Notes under the pieces: generated by a model
Told to the model about the DNA's origin: nothing
Databases searched by the model: none
Seen by the model: the letters and a program-made list of their open reading frames with translations, nothing else
Program-made: the position numbers and the translations under genes
Assembly: GCA_900539345.1 (NCBI GenBank)
Contig: UQBS01000042.1
Span: 1 to 26,495 of the forward strand
Direction: 5' to 3'
Length of the DNA stretch: 26,495 bases
Source: an uncultured Coriobacteriaceae bacterium
GTDB taxonomy: Bacteria > Actinomycetota > Coriobacteriia > Coriobacteriales > UMGS124
Shown: in pieces, positions 14,735 through 22,841 of the stretch
Layout of the letters: every line of letters begins with the position of its first letter
Numbering within the stretch: position 1 is the stretch's first letter

Positions 14735-15055
14735 CTTCAAACCCCTTTTCTCTCATGCCGAAGCCCCTTGCTATGAAACCGCGAGGGGCCGCTTGGTCGC
14801 GCATGTTGCGCGCTGCCAACCAGCATACTCGTCGGCAGGACACGAACACAGTAATTAAATGTCCTATTGTATGGTTGAGTCCCCTCATGTTTTCTTTGAC
14901 CTTGCGGTGAATGAATAAAGCCCACGAGTCGGCCATACCCCGTTCGTGCGAACTGTTGTGCCGCCTGTCATGGCTGATGCTTACAGGCTTTCAAGGGGGT
15001 ATCATGTTCCCGTTTAAGATACTAACTGGCTTCGATACATCCAAGGAGTGTATGT
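14735..15055. other. Divergent intergenic region, helD run and acetyltransferase
   Basis: This region holds the control signals of the minus-strand helD run and the plus-strand acetyltransferase. Visible elements are the dyad at 14793-14819 (listed separately) and a TAAGAT at 15015-15020 that could be a -10 for the plus gene, though no -35 stands at the right distance. AAGGAG at 15043-15048 is the ribosome site for 15056. No RNA gene was recognised. Confidence 0.45.
14793..14819. promoter_or_regulatory. Dyad sharing its core with the site upstream of the Mo enzyme
   Basis: TTGG, T, CGCGCA, TGT, TGCGCG, CTG, CCAA. The 15-base core CGCGCA-N3-TGCGCG (14798-14812) has exactly the same arms and spacer length as 2820-2834. 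It lies about 60 bases upstream of the 14734 start, a suitable place for an operator. Confidence 0.45.
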
Positions 15056-16012
15056 ATGTCGAGTGAGAATAGACCCAGGTCTTCCCAGCGCGGCGCCTCG
15101 GGTGCGTCCCGCTCTGCCTCTGGTTCCGCCTCCGGTTATGGACCCAAGTCTAGCAAGCCCCGCTCTGCCTCTGGAGCCGCTTCTGGCCGTGGGCCCAAGT
15201 CCGGAAAGCCTCGCCCTAAGCAGGATGAGAAGGCCAAGGCAGCAGCCCGCGCCCGCCGCAAGGCCAGGCAGGAGGCCCGCAAGACGGGTGTCCCCGGCGA
15301 GGAGGTCCAGCAGCCCCACGATCCCATCCTGCGTGTCCGTGATTTCACGAGCGTAGACTTCAGCCAGCTTTCGTACATCATGCCCCCCGAGTGGTTGTTC
15401 GATGGCCTGACCGACGAGCAGAAAACCGCCCAGGCAAACATGGACTTTGCTGGTGTGCTCCGTGCAAGCAACATTCGCCTTGTGGCGACCATCGACGATG
15501 GTACCAACTACGACCCGGTTCTCGTCGGCATTGCCTTTGCCTCCACGGCGCGCCTGCCTGAGCCCAAGGATGCCTTTGTTTGGAAAGATGTATATGAGAA
15601 GGCCTCCGAGACGCTGCGTTACGGTGCCCAGCCTGCCCGAATTGCCCGCACCTATGAACTGCAGCTTGGCGAGCGCGGACAGATGCTCATCGACGCAGCC
15701 GGTGAGGCGCGCGGCGAAGACACCGAGCTCGAGCTTTTTGTCGTGAACCCCGAGTATCGCTCCCATGGCGTGGGCAAGGCTCTGATGGCCGAGTTCCAGA
15801 AGAGGCTCGAGAATCTTGGCACCCAGAGCTACTGGCTCCAGACCGATTCCACCTGCACGTGGCAGTGGTACGAGAACCATGGCTACACGCGCGTGGCAGA
15901 CGTCGAGCTCTCTGCTGATTACCCCATGCCCCCCACGGGCGAGCCCGCCGACGGGGCCCCGCACGTATTCATGTATAAGAAGGACCTTGTCGCGGAGCCT
16001 GCGCAGGAGTAA
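15056..16012 (+). CDS. GNAT-family N-acetyltransferase with disordered basic N-terminal tail
   Basis: 318 aa. Residues 1-85 are low-complexity and rich in Ser, Gly, Arg and Lys, with two 17-residue repeats (residues 19-35 and 36-52) followed by a strongly basic stretch (AKAAARARRKARQEARK). This would bind nucleic acid or ribosomes, or simply be a flexible tail. The GNAT domain spans about 95-310: motif A is ELFVVNPEYRSHGVGKALM, with the acetyl-CoA loop R-S-H-G-V-G, and motif B is near SYWLQTDSTCTWQWYENHGY. It would transfer an acetyl group from acetyl-CoA to an amine; the acceptor is unknown. The ATG at 15056 follows AAGGAG at seven bases; the gene is monocistronic. Confidence 0.88.
   Translation: MSSENRPRSSQRGASGASRSASGSASGYGPKSSKPRSASGAASGRGPKSGKPRPKQDEKAKAAARARRKARQEARKTGVPGEEVQQPHDPILRVRDFTSVDFSQLSYIMPPEWLFDGLTDEQKTAQANMDFAGVLRASNIRLVATIDDGTNYDPVLVGIAFASTARLPEPKDAFVWKDVYEKASETLRYGAQPARIARTYELQLGERGQMLIDAAGEARGEDTELELFVVNPEYRSHGVGKALMAEFQKRLENLGTQSYWLQTDSTCTWQWYENHGYTRVADVELSADYPMPPTGEPADGAPHVFMYKKDLVAEPAQE
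15110..15211 (+). repeat. Two tandem 51-bp units inside the acetyltransferase tail
   Basis: Units 15110-15160 and 15161-15211 encode RSASGSASGYGPKSSKP and RSASGAASGRGPKSGKP. The protein repeat is better kept than the third codon positions, so it is an old in-frame duplication under selection for composition. Copy number could vary between strains. Confidence 0.75.
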
Positions 16013-16046
16013 AGGCAGAAAGGGCGCTGGCTGGGCTTGCTCGGCC

Positions 16047-16326
16047 TTAAACGAGCTCTCCGCCAGGGGGTGCATCTAGGTAGAACTCTTCGAACATGAC
16101 CTTTATCAGCTTGTTCTGACCGACGGCGGAGGGTTTGATAATGCAACACACTTCCTCGCCTTGGCGGGCGCACCGCAACTCTTTGCACCTCTTCCTTCAA
16201 AGGGAACTATTCGACGAGGACGAAGGCTTCGAGGTCGGCCAGTTGCGCTCGGGACGCTCTGTCGCCGCTCCTGTACAGCCGTATTTTGCCGAAGATGTCC
16301 GGCGAATGCTTGGTAGGAGGAGCTCG
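16047..16326 (-). pseudogene. Possible decayed gene remnant between acetyltransferase and SNF2-like gene
   Basis: No intact gene fits this 398-base gap, but the minus strand holds two adjacent protein-like open stretches in different frames. One (16326 to the TAG at 16207) ends with FGKIRLYRSGDRASRAQLAD and EAFVLVE. The other (16196 to the TAA at 16047) reads CARQGEEVCCIIKPSAVGQ, then KLIKVMFEEFYLDAPPGG. Neither has a start with a ribosome site. A frameshifted remnant of one small gene would explain them; chance in GC-rich DNA is the alternative. The family is not recognised. Confidence 0.25.
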
Positions 16327-16365
16327 CTAGAGCGGTGAGTCGAATCACACCGTTCTGGCGAGCTC
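16320..16365 (+). other. Long 18-bp stem-loop downstream of the SNF2-like gene
   Basis: The left arm (16320-16337, starting GAGCTCGCTAGAG) pairs with the right arm (16348-16365, ending GGCGAGCTC) over 18 positions with a 10-base loop. Two pairs are G-T wobbles in plus-strand RNA; in minus-strand RNA the same positions are A-C mismatches. No T-run follows on either side. It may be a read-through barrier for the acetyltransferase transcript or part of an unrecognised plus-strand RNA. Confidence 0.55.
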
Positions 16366-16410
16366 TAGGCGGGAGGTTTCTTCCCATTGTCAGTCTACTG
16401 CCCGCGGCGC

Positions 16411-19400
16411 TTACTGCCCCATTACGGTGCCGGCCTGTGAGATTCGCAAAGTTCCGTACACAAGGGGCGTAACGAGAATGTCTGAGGCCATTCGGGCGTT
16501 GAGCTCATTTACGAGCGCATCCCATTTTGACCGAAGGCGTTCCACCTGGGCCTTGTGCATTCTGGTCACCTTGGGGTCATTCAGGCTCTGCATGATGCGC
16601 TCATGCTCTTTGACGCGCGAGCCATATGCTCGATTTGCCGATACAATCCGACGCCTGATCTCGTCTTTGTTTACTTCGGCCAGGCGTTCCTTTGCCTTGC
16701 GTTGGCGCAGGTAGATTGCAGAATCAAGTAAATCGACCATGCTATCGTCAAAAACCGGAACATCGACACGGTCTTTGCAGGTGAGAAGAACCTGCTCAAG
16801 GTCGGCTAGGGAGACGGGCAGCTCGTCGCCGGTCGACGCCTCGAGCAGGGTGGCGGTGATTTCGGTTGAGGTCCGATATCCCCGCTGCTCCCACTCGTAA
16901 AGACAGAAGAGGTAGTTCCCTTCCGCAAGGCTGGGGTAGTCGCACTGCAGGTGCGCGACTGGCGTGGCGGGCGACGCGGAGGCTTCTGCCGCCGAGAGGG
17001 CGAGCTCGGCGAGGGGGTGGGTTACTGACACGTAGAGTGCTTGGTCGTCGATGTCGTCGGCACCGTCAAAGCACAAGGATACGACCTGTGCGTCGGAAGA
17101 CAGGTACTTCTCGAGGCGCCTACGCTCGGCGTTCTCGCCGTCGGTACGCCTTCCTCTCTCAAGCGTCTCTAGGCGATGTGCTAACGATCGCTTGTCCGAA
17201 GGTGCGAGACGGCACCTGAGACGGCTGGGGCTCTCTTTGGTGACTGTTGCTTTGGGACAGATCCGAGCCAAACAGGTTGCCACAAGATGCCTGAGGAGCT
17301 CCATCTGGGTTCCCCTCTCTTGGTTGGCGGTCCTGTCCTCGCGATTCAGGTCCAGTAGGAAAAGGTCCCTCGAATCGTCTTCGAGGAGCGCCTGCTCTTC
17401 TCTGAGTCGGATGGCGTTGTCGATTAGCTGGTTTGCGCGCGCAGCCTGCTGGCATGGGTCGAGGTCGAGGGTCAGCGCTGATGCGGTGAGGTCCGCCTGG
17501 ATTTGGCCCAGCACCCCTTCCAGGTCGCCGATGGTGGAGCTGAAAACCCCCAGTCTCTCGAAGCAGCGGTGGAAGATGCGGCACTCCACGGTGTCTTCGG
17601 TCACGAAGTTGAAAATGCGCACCTTGGGGCTTTTCTGGCCGTACCGGTCGATGCGTCCGATGCGCTGCTCAATCTTCATCGGGTTCCACGGGATATCGTA
17701 GTTGACGAGACGGCTGCAGAACTCATAATCCAGACCCTCGCAGCCCACTTCGGAGCTTAGGAGCGCGTCGAGAGCGAGAGGGTTGTCGGAGGGTAACCTG
17801 AACCGATCTCGCAGCGCCTGCCGCTCTTCCATCGGGATGTCGCCTGACACAATTGCGCACCTGATGCCTGCCGCACAGAGTTTGGGCTGCAGGTAGCGCA
17901 GGGTACCTTTGAAATAGGCAAACACCAGCGTCTTCCCGCCGTCGCTCGAGCGGAGCGCGTCCTTGACAATCCGAAGGAGCTGCCTGGACTTGTCGTCTTC
18001 TCCGGGAAGCGCTCCGGCATAGGTCCGGAGTCGCTCTGCCTTGTCTCTCAGGGTCATCTCAGCATGGGGCCAGCTGCCTCCGGGCCAGACACCCTCTTCG
18101 TCGAGGTCGTCCTGTTCCGAATATTCGGCTACGCTCGCCAGACCCCGTTCGACGATGGAGTCTAGGACCTGGGCGAAGGCGGGCAGACAGCTCGTGATGT
18201 AGCGCTCGATATTTGACATGATGAACTTTGCTGCCGCAGAACCGTGGAGAAGGGTGAACACCTCGTTCTCGAAGTCTCGTGCGGCGTCGTAGAACTGCCG
18301 TTCGGCAGGGCAGTAAGACGTTATGACCGTCACGGGGTCTCGCGTTGTGAACGCGCCGATGTCCCGGCGCTTGGTACGGTTGATGACGTGCGAAAAGGTA
18401 TGGAGGTCTTCCAGGTCTCGCAAGAGCGCTATGCGGTCTTCGGCTCCGAGGTCGCTGGTTTGGTCAGCGAGCCTGCCCTTCCAATGCTCGAGCAGCTTGT
18501 TGCCCCCGAATCGCTCTTCGGACCAGTCGTTTGTCTTGGGAATTGCGGCCAGGGCCTCCAGTGCGTTTCTGCGCCAGCCTGGGTCCGCGGGATTGCGGAC
18601 GGCGCGTATCGCGGCGTTCACATGGGCGTTCGGCTCTGCCACGGCAGTGAAGTGGCCCTCGTCAAAAAACTCTTCCGGCTGCAGAAGGTTCAGTAGGACG
18701 AAAAGGTCGTGCGATTTGAGCTGAATCGGGGTCGCGCTCAGAAATACGGCCGCCGAGCTGCAGTCGGCCAGCCGGTTTGCAGCGCAATGCGATTTGGAGG
18801 ACGGGTTGACAACATGGTGGGCCTCGTCGAGGATCATGAGGTCGAGGCCCTCGAAATATTCGAGGCTGGCCAGCCTCTCGAGTCGTGCGAGGTTTTCCTC
18901 CATACGGAGCATTTCGAGGCCCAGGATGCAGCGGGAGTACTCGCGGGGCCACTCGTCTTCGAGTTCGGCTTCTCTGACGCAGTAGTCCAGGGATGCTGAG
19001 TCGAGGACGTCAAAGCGAAGGCCGAACTTGCCCATCATCTCCTGGCGCCACTTCTCGGCCAGCTCCTTGGGGCAGACGATTGCGACTGTGTTCGCCATGC
19101 CGCGCTTCTCGAGCTCTTTTAGGATTATGCCCGACTCAATGGTTTTGCCTACACCCACTTCGTCCGCGACGAGGATGCGGTGCCGGTCGGAGTTCAGGAG
19201 CTTCCTCAGGGGGCGGAACTGGAACGGAATGAATTTGATTTTGCCGGAGCCCAGCATGAGGGGTTCGGTCGAGCCGCTGGCCCAAAGCTTGCGGCAAGCG
19301 TACAGCTCGAGAAGCCGCCCGACCCCGATCGTCTCGCGGGTGGACTGGAAGCCGCAGGCCTCCAGCTGGTCCTCGTAGTAGACGGAGACGCTGCCTCCGC

Positions 19401-19515
19401 TGTGAAACACCCGATAGCGCCCCATGCCGGCGACAGCGGGTAGAAGTTCGACAACGACGCCCTCGACCTCGCCGTCTATCGCAAGTTTAACTTGCTGGCC
19501 TAATGAAAACGCCAT
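16411..19515 (-). CDS. RapA/SNF2-like superfamily 2 ATPase of a putative defence module
   Basis: 1034 aa. The ATG at 19515 follows GAGGAGG. Residues 1-55 look like a small beta-barrel (FSLGQQVKLAIDGEVEGVVV ... YYEDQ). The first RecA lobe has DEVGVGKTIESG (K124), LMILDEAHHV (DEAH box at 230-233) and FLSATP (259-263). The second lobe has LVFAYFKGTL, SSEVGCEGLDYE (588-598) and QRIGRIDRYGQ (617-627). The layout resembles RapA and similar SNF2-type translocases that remodel nucleoprotein complexes without necessarily unwinding DNA. The last 400 residues are charged and partly coiled-coil, with no nuclease motif I can see. Arginine is often AGG. It is divergent from the HelD-like and GHKL genes with adjoining promoters, so the three probably form one system. 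Similar large SNF2 proteins occur in restriction and anti-phage loci. Confidence 0.88.
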   Translation of the reverse strand: MAFSLGQQVKLAIDGEVEGVVVELLPAVAGMGRYRVFHSGGSVSVYYEDQLEACGFQSTRETIGVGRLLELYACRKLWASGSTEPLMLGSGKIKFIPFQFRPLRKLLNSDRHRILVADEVGVGKTIESGIILKELEKRGMANTVAIVCPKELAEKWRQEMMGKFGLRFDVLDSASLDYCVREAELEDEWPREYSRCILGLEMLRMEENLARLERLASLEYFEGLDLMILDEAHHVVNPSSKSHCAANRLADCSSAAVFLSATPIQLKSHDLFVLLNLLQPEEFFDEGHFTAVAEPNAHVNAAIRAVRNPADPGWRRNALEALAAIPKTNDWSEERFGGNKLLEHWKGRLADQTSDLGAEDRIALLRDLEDLHTFSHVINRTKRRDIGAFTTRDPVTVITSYCPAERQFYDAARDFENEVFTLLHGSAAAKFIMSNIERYITSCLPAFAQVLDSIVERGLASVAEYSEQDDLDEEGVWPGGSWPHAEMTLRDKAERLRTYAGALPGEDDKSRQLLRIVKDALRSSDGGKTLVFAYFKGTLRYLQPKLCAAGIRCAIVSGDIPMEERQALRDRFRLPSDNPLALDALLSSEVGCEGLDYEFCSRLVNYDIPWNPMKIEQRIGRIDRYGQKSPKVRIFNFVTEDTVECRIFHRCFERLGVFSSTIGDLEGVLGQIQADLTASALTLDLDPCQQAARANQLIDNAIRLREEQALLEDDSRDLFLLDLNREDRTANQERGTQMELLRHLVATCLARICPKATVTKESPSRLRCRLAPSDKRSLAHRLETLERGRRTDGENAERRRLEKYLSSDAQVVSLCFDGADDIDDQALYVSVTHPLAELALSAAEASASPATPVAHLQCDYPSLAEGNYLFCLYEWEQRGYRTSTEITATLLEASTGDELPVSLADLEQVLLTCKDRVDVPVFDDSMVDLLDSAIYLRQRKAKERLAEVNKDEIRRRIVSANRAYGSRVKEHERIMQSLNDPKVTRMHKAQVERLRSKWDALVNELNARMASDILVTPLVYGTLRISQAGTVMGQ

Positions 19516-19669
19516 TGGAGCCTCCTCATACTGCCTGTGCAGACGCTTCAATTATAGGCTACGGAGCAGGGCTTACGGTCCGGATACCGAAGGGAGGGGT
19601 CCCTGCGAAACGGTTGCTGCTATACTCGGCTGGTTGACAAGCCCCGCCGAGAGTCCTGAAGAAGTGCGA
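19516..19669. promoter_or_regulatory. Shared divergent promoter region of the three-ATPase module
   Basis: For the minus gene a perfect -10 TATAAT is present (19556 to 19551) with no good -35. For the plus genes there is an extended -10, TGCTATACT at 19618-19626, about 45 bases before the ATG at 19670. Between them lie two small dyads, CGGT-N6-ACCG near 19576-19589 and AGGGA-GGGG-TCCCT near 19590-19603, where a regulator could touch both promoters. A TTGACA at 19634-19639 is too close to the start to be a -35. Confidence 0.55.
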
Positions 19670-22600
19670 ATGACTACCAACTCGAATAGAACGAACACAG
19701 AGAACCTCGACTTTCGAGAAGAGGACGCAAGTCTTGCCGAGGTCGAGGCGGCGATAAGCGGGGTCGTCGACGCCAATCGCAGGGAGGCCGAGAGGCTGGA
19801 GGGCGAAAGCCGCGAGATGTCTGTTGTGGACTACGACGACGCCGACCGGTTGAAGCACATGAGGCACGAGGCGAAGAGCTGCCGAAAGATGCAGGCGGAG
19901 TACGAGGCCTACATGCCGAGCCCATACTTCTGCCACTTCGAGGCGTCGATGGACGGTGGCGAAGTCGCCTCGTTTTACGTTGGCGAGAAATCGATACGTT
20001 GCGGAGGCAAGCTTCTTGTCATTGACTGGCGCAGCCCCCTGGGCGGGACGTACAGGAACAAGACGCAGCGAAAGTTCCGGGTCAACCAGGACGGCGCCGA
20101 CACCCATCTCTACGAGCTGAAGATGCGACGGATGGTGTCGGTCGAGGGGGGTCGGCTCAGGGGCGTCAACACCGAATATGACTCTGCCGCTGAAGGCCTG
20201 GAGGGAGAGCTGGTCGATCCGTTCCTGAGGTCGGTCCTGCTCGATAAGAGGCGTAACTACAAGCTTTCGGACATCATTCGGTCAATCCAGGAGAACCAGA
20301 ACGCGATTATGGAGCTTCCCGTTGACGCGTCTTTCATCGTTCAGGGGTGCGCCGGGTCTGGCAAGACGATGATCATGCTCCACAGGTTGTCCTATCTGTC
20401 GTACAACAACCCCCGGATTGACCTCTCGAAGTATCTAGTGCTCATGCCCAGCGACTTCTTTGATGGCCAGATAGAAGACCTGTGCAACCAGCTCGGCTTG
20501 GGCGCGACCTCGCGCATGACGGTCGAGGCGTTCTATCTGGCTGCGGGCAGGAGGTTGTCCAGAAACGACGTCAGGGCGACGCACGGAAGAGGCGCCGCGA
20601 CCCCGAAGGTTCAATTCGAAATGTCCGGGCTTTCCGTCGAAGGCTGCCTTCCCGATGGGTTTCTTGCAACGGTTTACTCCGAGGGCTTCGCCGCGTCTCT
20701 CGTCGAGTCCCTGGAATCTCGCAAGTGCCAAGTCTGGGAGAAGATGCGCAGGTTCGGGGTCGACTCCCTTCTCGGTCTTGCCTACGACCCGTCTATGCCG
20801 CCCCATAACCTGGCGATTGCGGTGGTCCGTGCGGCCAGGCGTCTGCGCGACTCTATCCCTGGAGCGCTTGAACGCGCCGAGGCGGCGCGCGGGCGCTTCG
20901 AAAGGGCCAAAGCAAACCTCGACCGAGCTCTGGGCGCCCTTGACGCATGTCATTCGACCCTTGACCCGCTTGCCGCCGTTGTGCGCGACACCCTGCCCTC
21001 CGGGCTCGACGCCCTGACGCTCCAAGTGGTTGAGGCACGCGAGTCGATTGAGCTGTCGCGCGGGCAGGCTGAGGACGCCCGGGTCGCGCTGACCCGCGAG
21101 GAGGGCGATTCCGAGGAGGCCGGGTACGTCTATGCGGCCCTAGAGTCGGAGGTACGACGCATAGAAAGGGAGACAGTCGACGTTGACAAGCTCGTTGACG
21201 ACCCCGGGGTTCGAGAGCGGGCAGAGCGATCCGTCGACAGCCTTGGACTGCTCGTAGAATCGTTGCGCGAGGAACTCAACAAAGCGCGCATCTTCGAGTT
21301 TGCGAAGAAAAGGGCACTGCGGGAAGAGATCGAAGGTGCGGAATCAAAATACCGCGAGGAGTTCGACAGGGCGCTGCGCGAAGGCGCGAGCGCCCTGGCC
21401 GCCGAGCTAAGCCTGACGAGAGACGCCAACCTCCAGGCCGCCAGGGACCGCCTGGAGGAGGCTGCGGCTGCTCGGGAGACCAAGGCGGCAAGGGTTCGAA
21501 GCACGCGTGAGCTGCTTGACAGAGTCGGGGGTGCCATCGCGTCCCAGCAGAAGGGGCTGGGGAGGCTGGAGCGGACGATTGACGCCGCCCGCGCCGTTGT
21601 GGCGGCCTTCGACGGCGAGCGACTCCCCAACCTCTCCAAGCTGGAGGACATCGAGGTCGCATGCTGTTGGAGCGGCGCCGTCGCCGAGTATAGGCGCGCT
21701 TTCGACGGGCTCGGCGCAGTGGCCACGACGTGGCTCCAAGGGAGCGAGTCGAGGGTCGACATCCTCAGGAACGAGGCCGAGACTGCCCGGGAAGACTGCG
21801 AGGCCGCCGAGCTCGAAGCCAGGGCGGAAGGGCGCAGCGAGGCCCTCCGGTTGGCCGACGAGGCCGCAGCAGAGCTGGACTGCGACGTCTTTCTTGATGC
21901 CTTCTACAGTCCCGTCCGGTCGCTTGAGGCGATGTACGGCGTCGAGGGTGGGTCCTATCGTTACGGGCTGTACCTGAAGACGCTCTTTTGCTCCATCTAT
22001 TACGGGAGTCTGCGGGGTTCCTACGCTTGCGTCTGCGTCGACGAGGCCCAAGACCTGTCCCCGGCTGAGCACATGCTACTGCGGAGGCTGGTGGGAGCAG
22101 GGGTTCCTTTCAACCTGTATGGCGACGTCAACCAGAGAGTGTCGCCCTACCGCGGCCTGAGCTCATGGGCGGAGCTTGACCACGTCCTGCCGTTCAGCCT
22201 GCACAGGCTGAACGAGAACTACCGCAACTCCCTGCAGATAACCAGGTACTGCAATGAGCGCCTGAACATGGACGTTGTGCCGGTGGGTCTGGAAGGCGCC
22301 GAAGTCGGGTTGTCCTCCTTGTCCGAAGCAGTTGAGGCGTTGTTCCAGGCTAGGTCGCAGGCGGAGAGGGCTAGATGCGCGGTGATTTTCAAGCGCGGCC
22401 TTCCGGGTGTCAGGACGGCTCTGAGCCCCCTCCTAGGGCGCGATGCCTCCTGGGGTGTCGTGGATGTCTCGAAGATCTCCGTCATCCCGGTCGAGGCGGC
22501 GAAGGGTCTTGAGTTCGACTGTGTCGTCGTAATCTGCAACGGCATGAGCGAAAACGAATCCTACATCGCCATGACCAGGGCGCTTGAAACGCTCGTCATG

Positions 22601-22822
22601 ACGAGCGTGGTGGAGGTCGCCGCCGGTCATGTCGATGACATGCCCACAGTCCAGGAGGTCCGCGAGGCGACGATCCGCGGGACGGACCTCGGTCACGGTC
22701 AGACGGAATCCCCTGTCGGCGAGGTGCCGGCAACAGCGACGGGCCCCGAGGCAGCCAGGGGTGTCGGTGGGCCGGAGTCCTCTGCAACCGAAGAAGATCC
22801 ATTCTTTGATATAGAGTTCTGA
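19670..22822 (+). CDS. HelD-related superfamily 1 helicase with long coiled-coil insertion
   Basis: 1050 aa from the ATG at 19670 (weak GAAGAAG upstream; a GTG at 19664 is also possible). The N-terminal part matches the HelD plan: charged helices, PYFCHFEA, FYVGEKSIRCGG, LLVIDWRSPLGGTY. Walker A is GCAGSGKT (226-233, K232). Residues about 395-735 form a long, charged, mostly coiled-coil insertion, as in SMC/Rad50-like arms. The motor resumes with VCVDEAQDLS (D791-E792), LYGDVNQRVSPYRG, LNENYRNSLQITRY and AAKGLEFDCVVVICNG, then YIAMTRALETLVM. All helicase motifs look intact. The C-terminal 60 residues are disordered. The gene is 19 bases upstream of the GHKL ATPase gene, clearly in one operon. 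Family members act on RNA polymerase; whether this variant does is an inference. Confidence 0.88.
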   Translation: MTTNSNRTNTENLDFREEDASLAEVEAAISGVVDANRREAERLEGESREMSVVDYDDADRLKHMRHEAKSCRKMQAEYEAYMPSPYFCHFEASMDGGEVASFYVGEKSIRCGGKLLVIDWRSPLGGTYRNKTQRKFRVNQDGADTHLYELKMRRMVSVEGGRLRGVNTEYDSAAEGLEGELVDPFLRSVLLDKRRNYKLSDIIRSIQENQNAIMELPVDASFIVQGCAGSGKTMIMLHRLSYLSYNNPRIDLSKYLVLMPSDFFDGQIEDLCNQLGLGATSRMTVEAFYLAAGRRLSRNDVRATHGRGAATPKVQFEMSGLSVEGCLPDGFLATVYSEGFAASLVESLESRKCQVWEKMRRFGVDSLLGLAYDPSMPPHNLAIAVVRAARRLRDSIPGALERAEAARGRFERAKANLDRALGALDACHSTLDPLAAVVRDTLPSGLDALTLQVVEARESIELSRGQAEDARVALTREEGDSEEAGYVYAALESEVRRIERETVDVDKLVDDPGVRERAERSVDSLGLLVESLREELNKARIFEFAKKRALREEIEGAESKYREEFDRALREGASALAAELSLTRDANLQAARDRLEEAAAARETKAARVRSTRELLDRVGGAIASQQKGLGRLERTIDAARAVVAAFDGERLPNLSKLEDIEVACCWSGAVAEYRRAFDGLGAVATTWLQGSESRVDILRNEAETAREDCEAAELEARAEGRSEALRLADEAAAELDCDVFLDAFYSPVRSLEAMYGVEGGSYRYGLYLKTLFCSIYYGSLRGSYACVCVDEAQDLSPAEHMLLRRLVGAGVPFNLYGDVNQRVSPYRGLSSWAELDHVLPFSLHRLNENYRNSLQITRYCNERLNMDVVPVGLEGAEVGLSSLSEAVEALFQARSQAERARCAVIFKRGLPGVRTALSPLLGRDASWGVVDVSKISVIPVEAAKGLEFDCVVVICNGMSENESYIAMTRALETLVMTSVVEVAAGHVDDMPTVQEVREATIRGTDLGHGQTESPVGEVPATATGPEAARGVGGPESSATEEDPFFDIEF

Positions 22823-22841
22823 CTATCCCGTTGGAGGAACC

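Noticed and set aside
16320..16365. tRNA T-arm or attachment site (GTCGAAT in a hairpin loop)
   Set aside because: The stem is too long, the loop is ten bases, no acceptor or anticodon arms are present, and no integrase is in the window.
19424..19669. 82-residue N-terminal extension of the HelD-like protein
   Set aside because: It would overlap the start of the divergent SNF2-like gene and run through both promoters. Its Ser/Thr/Arg-rich sequence has no homology pattern.
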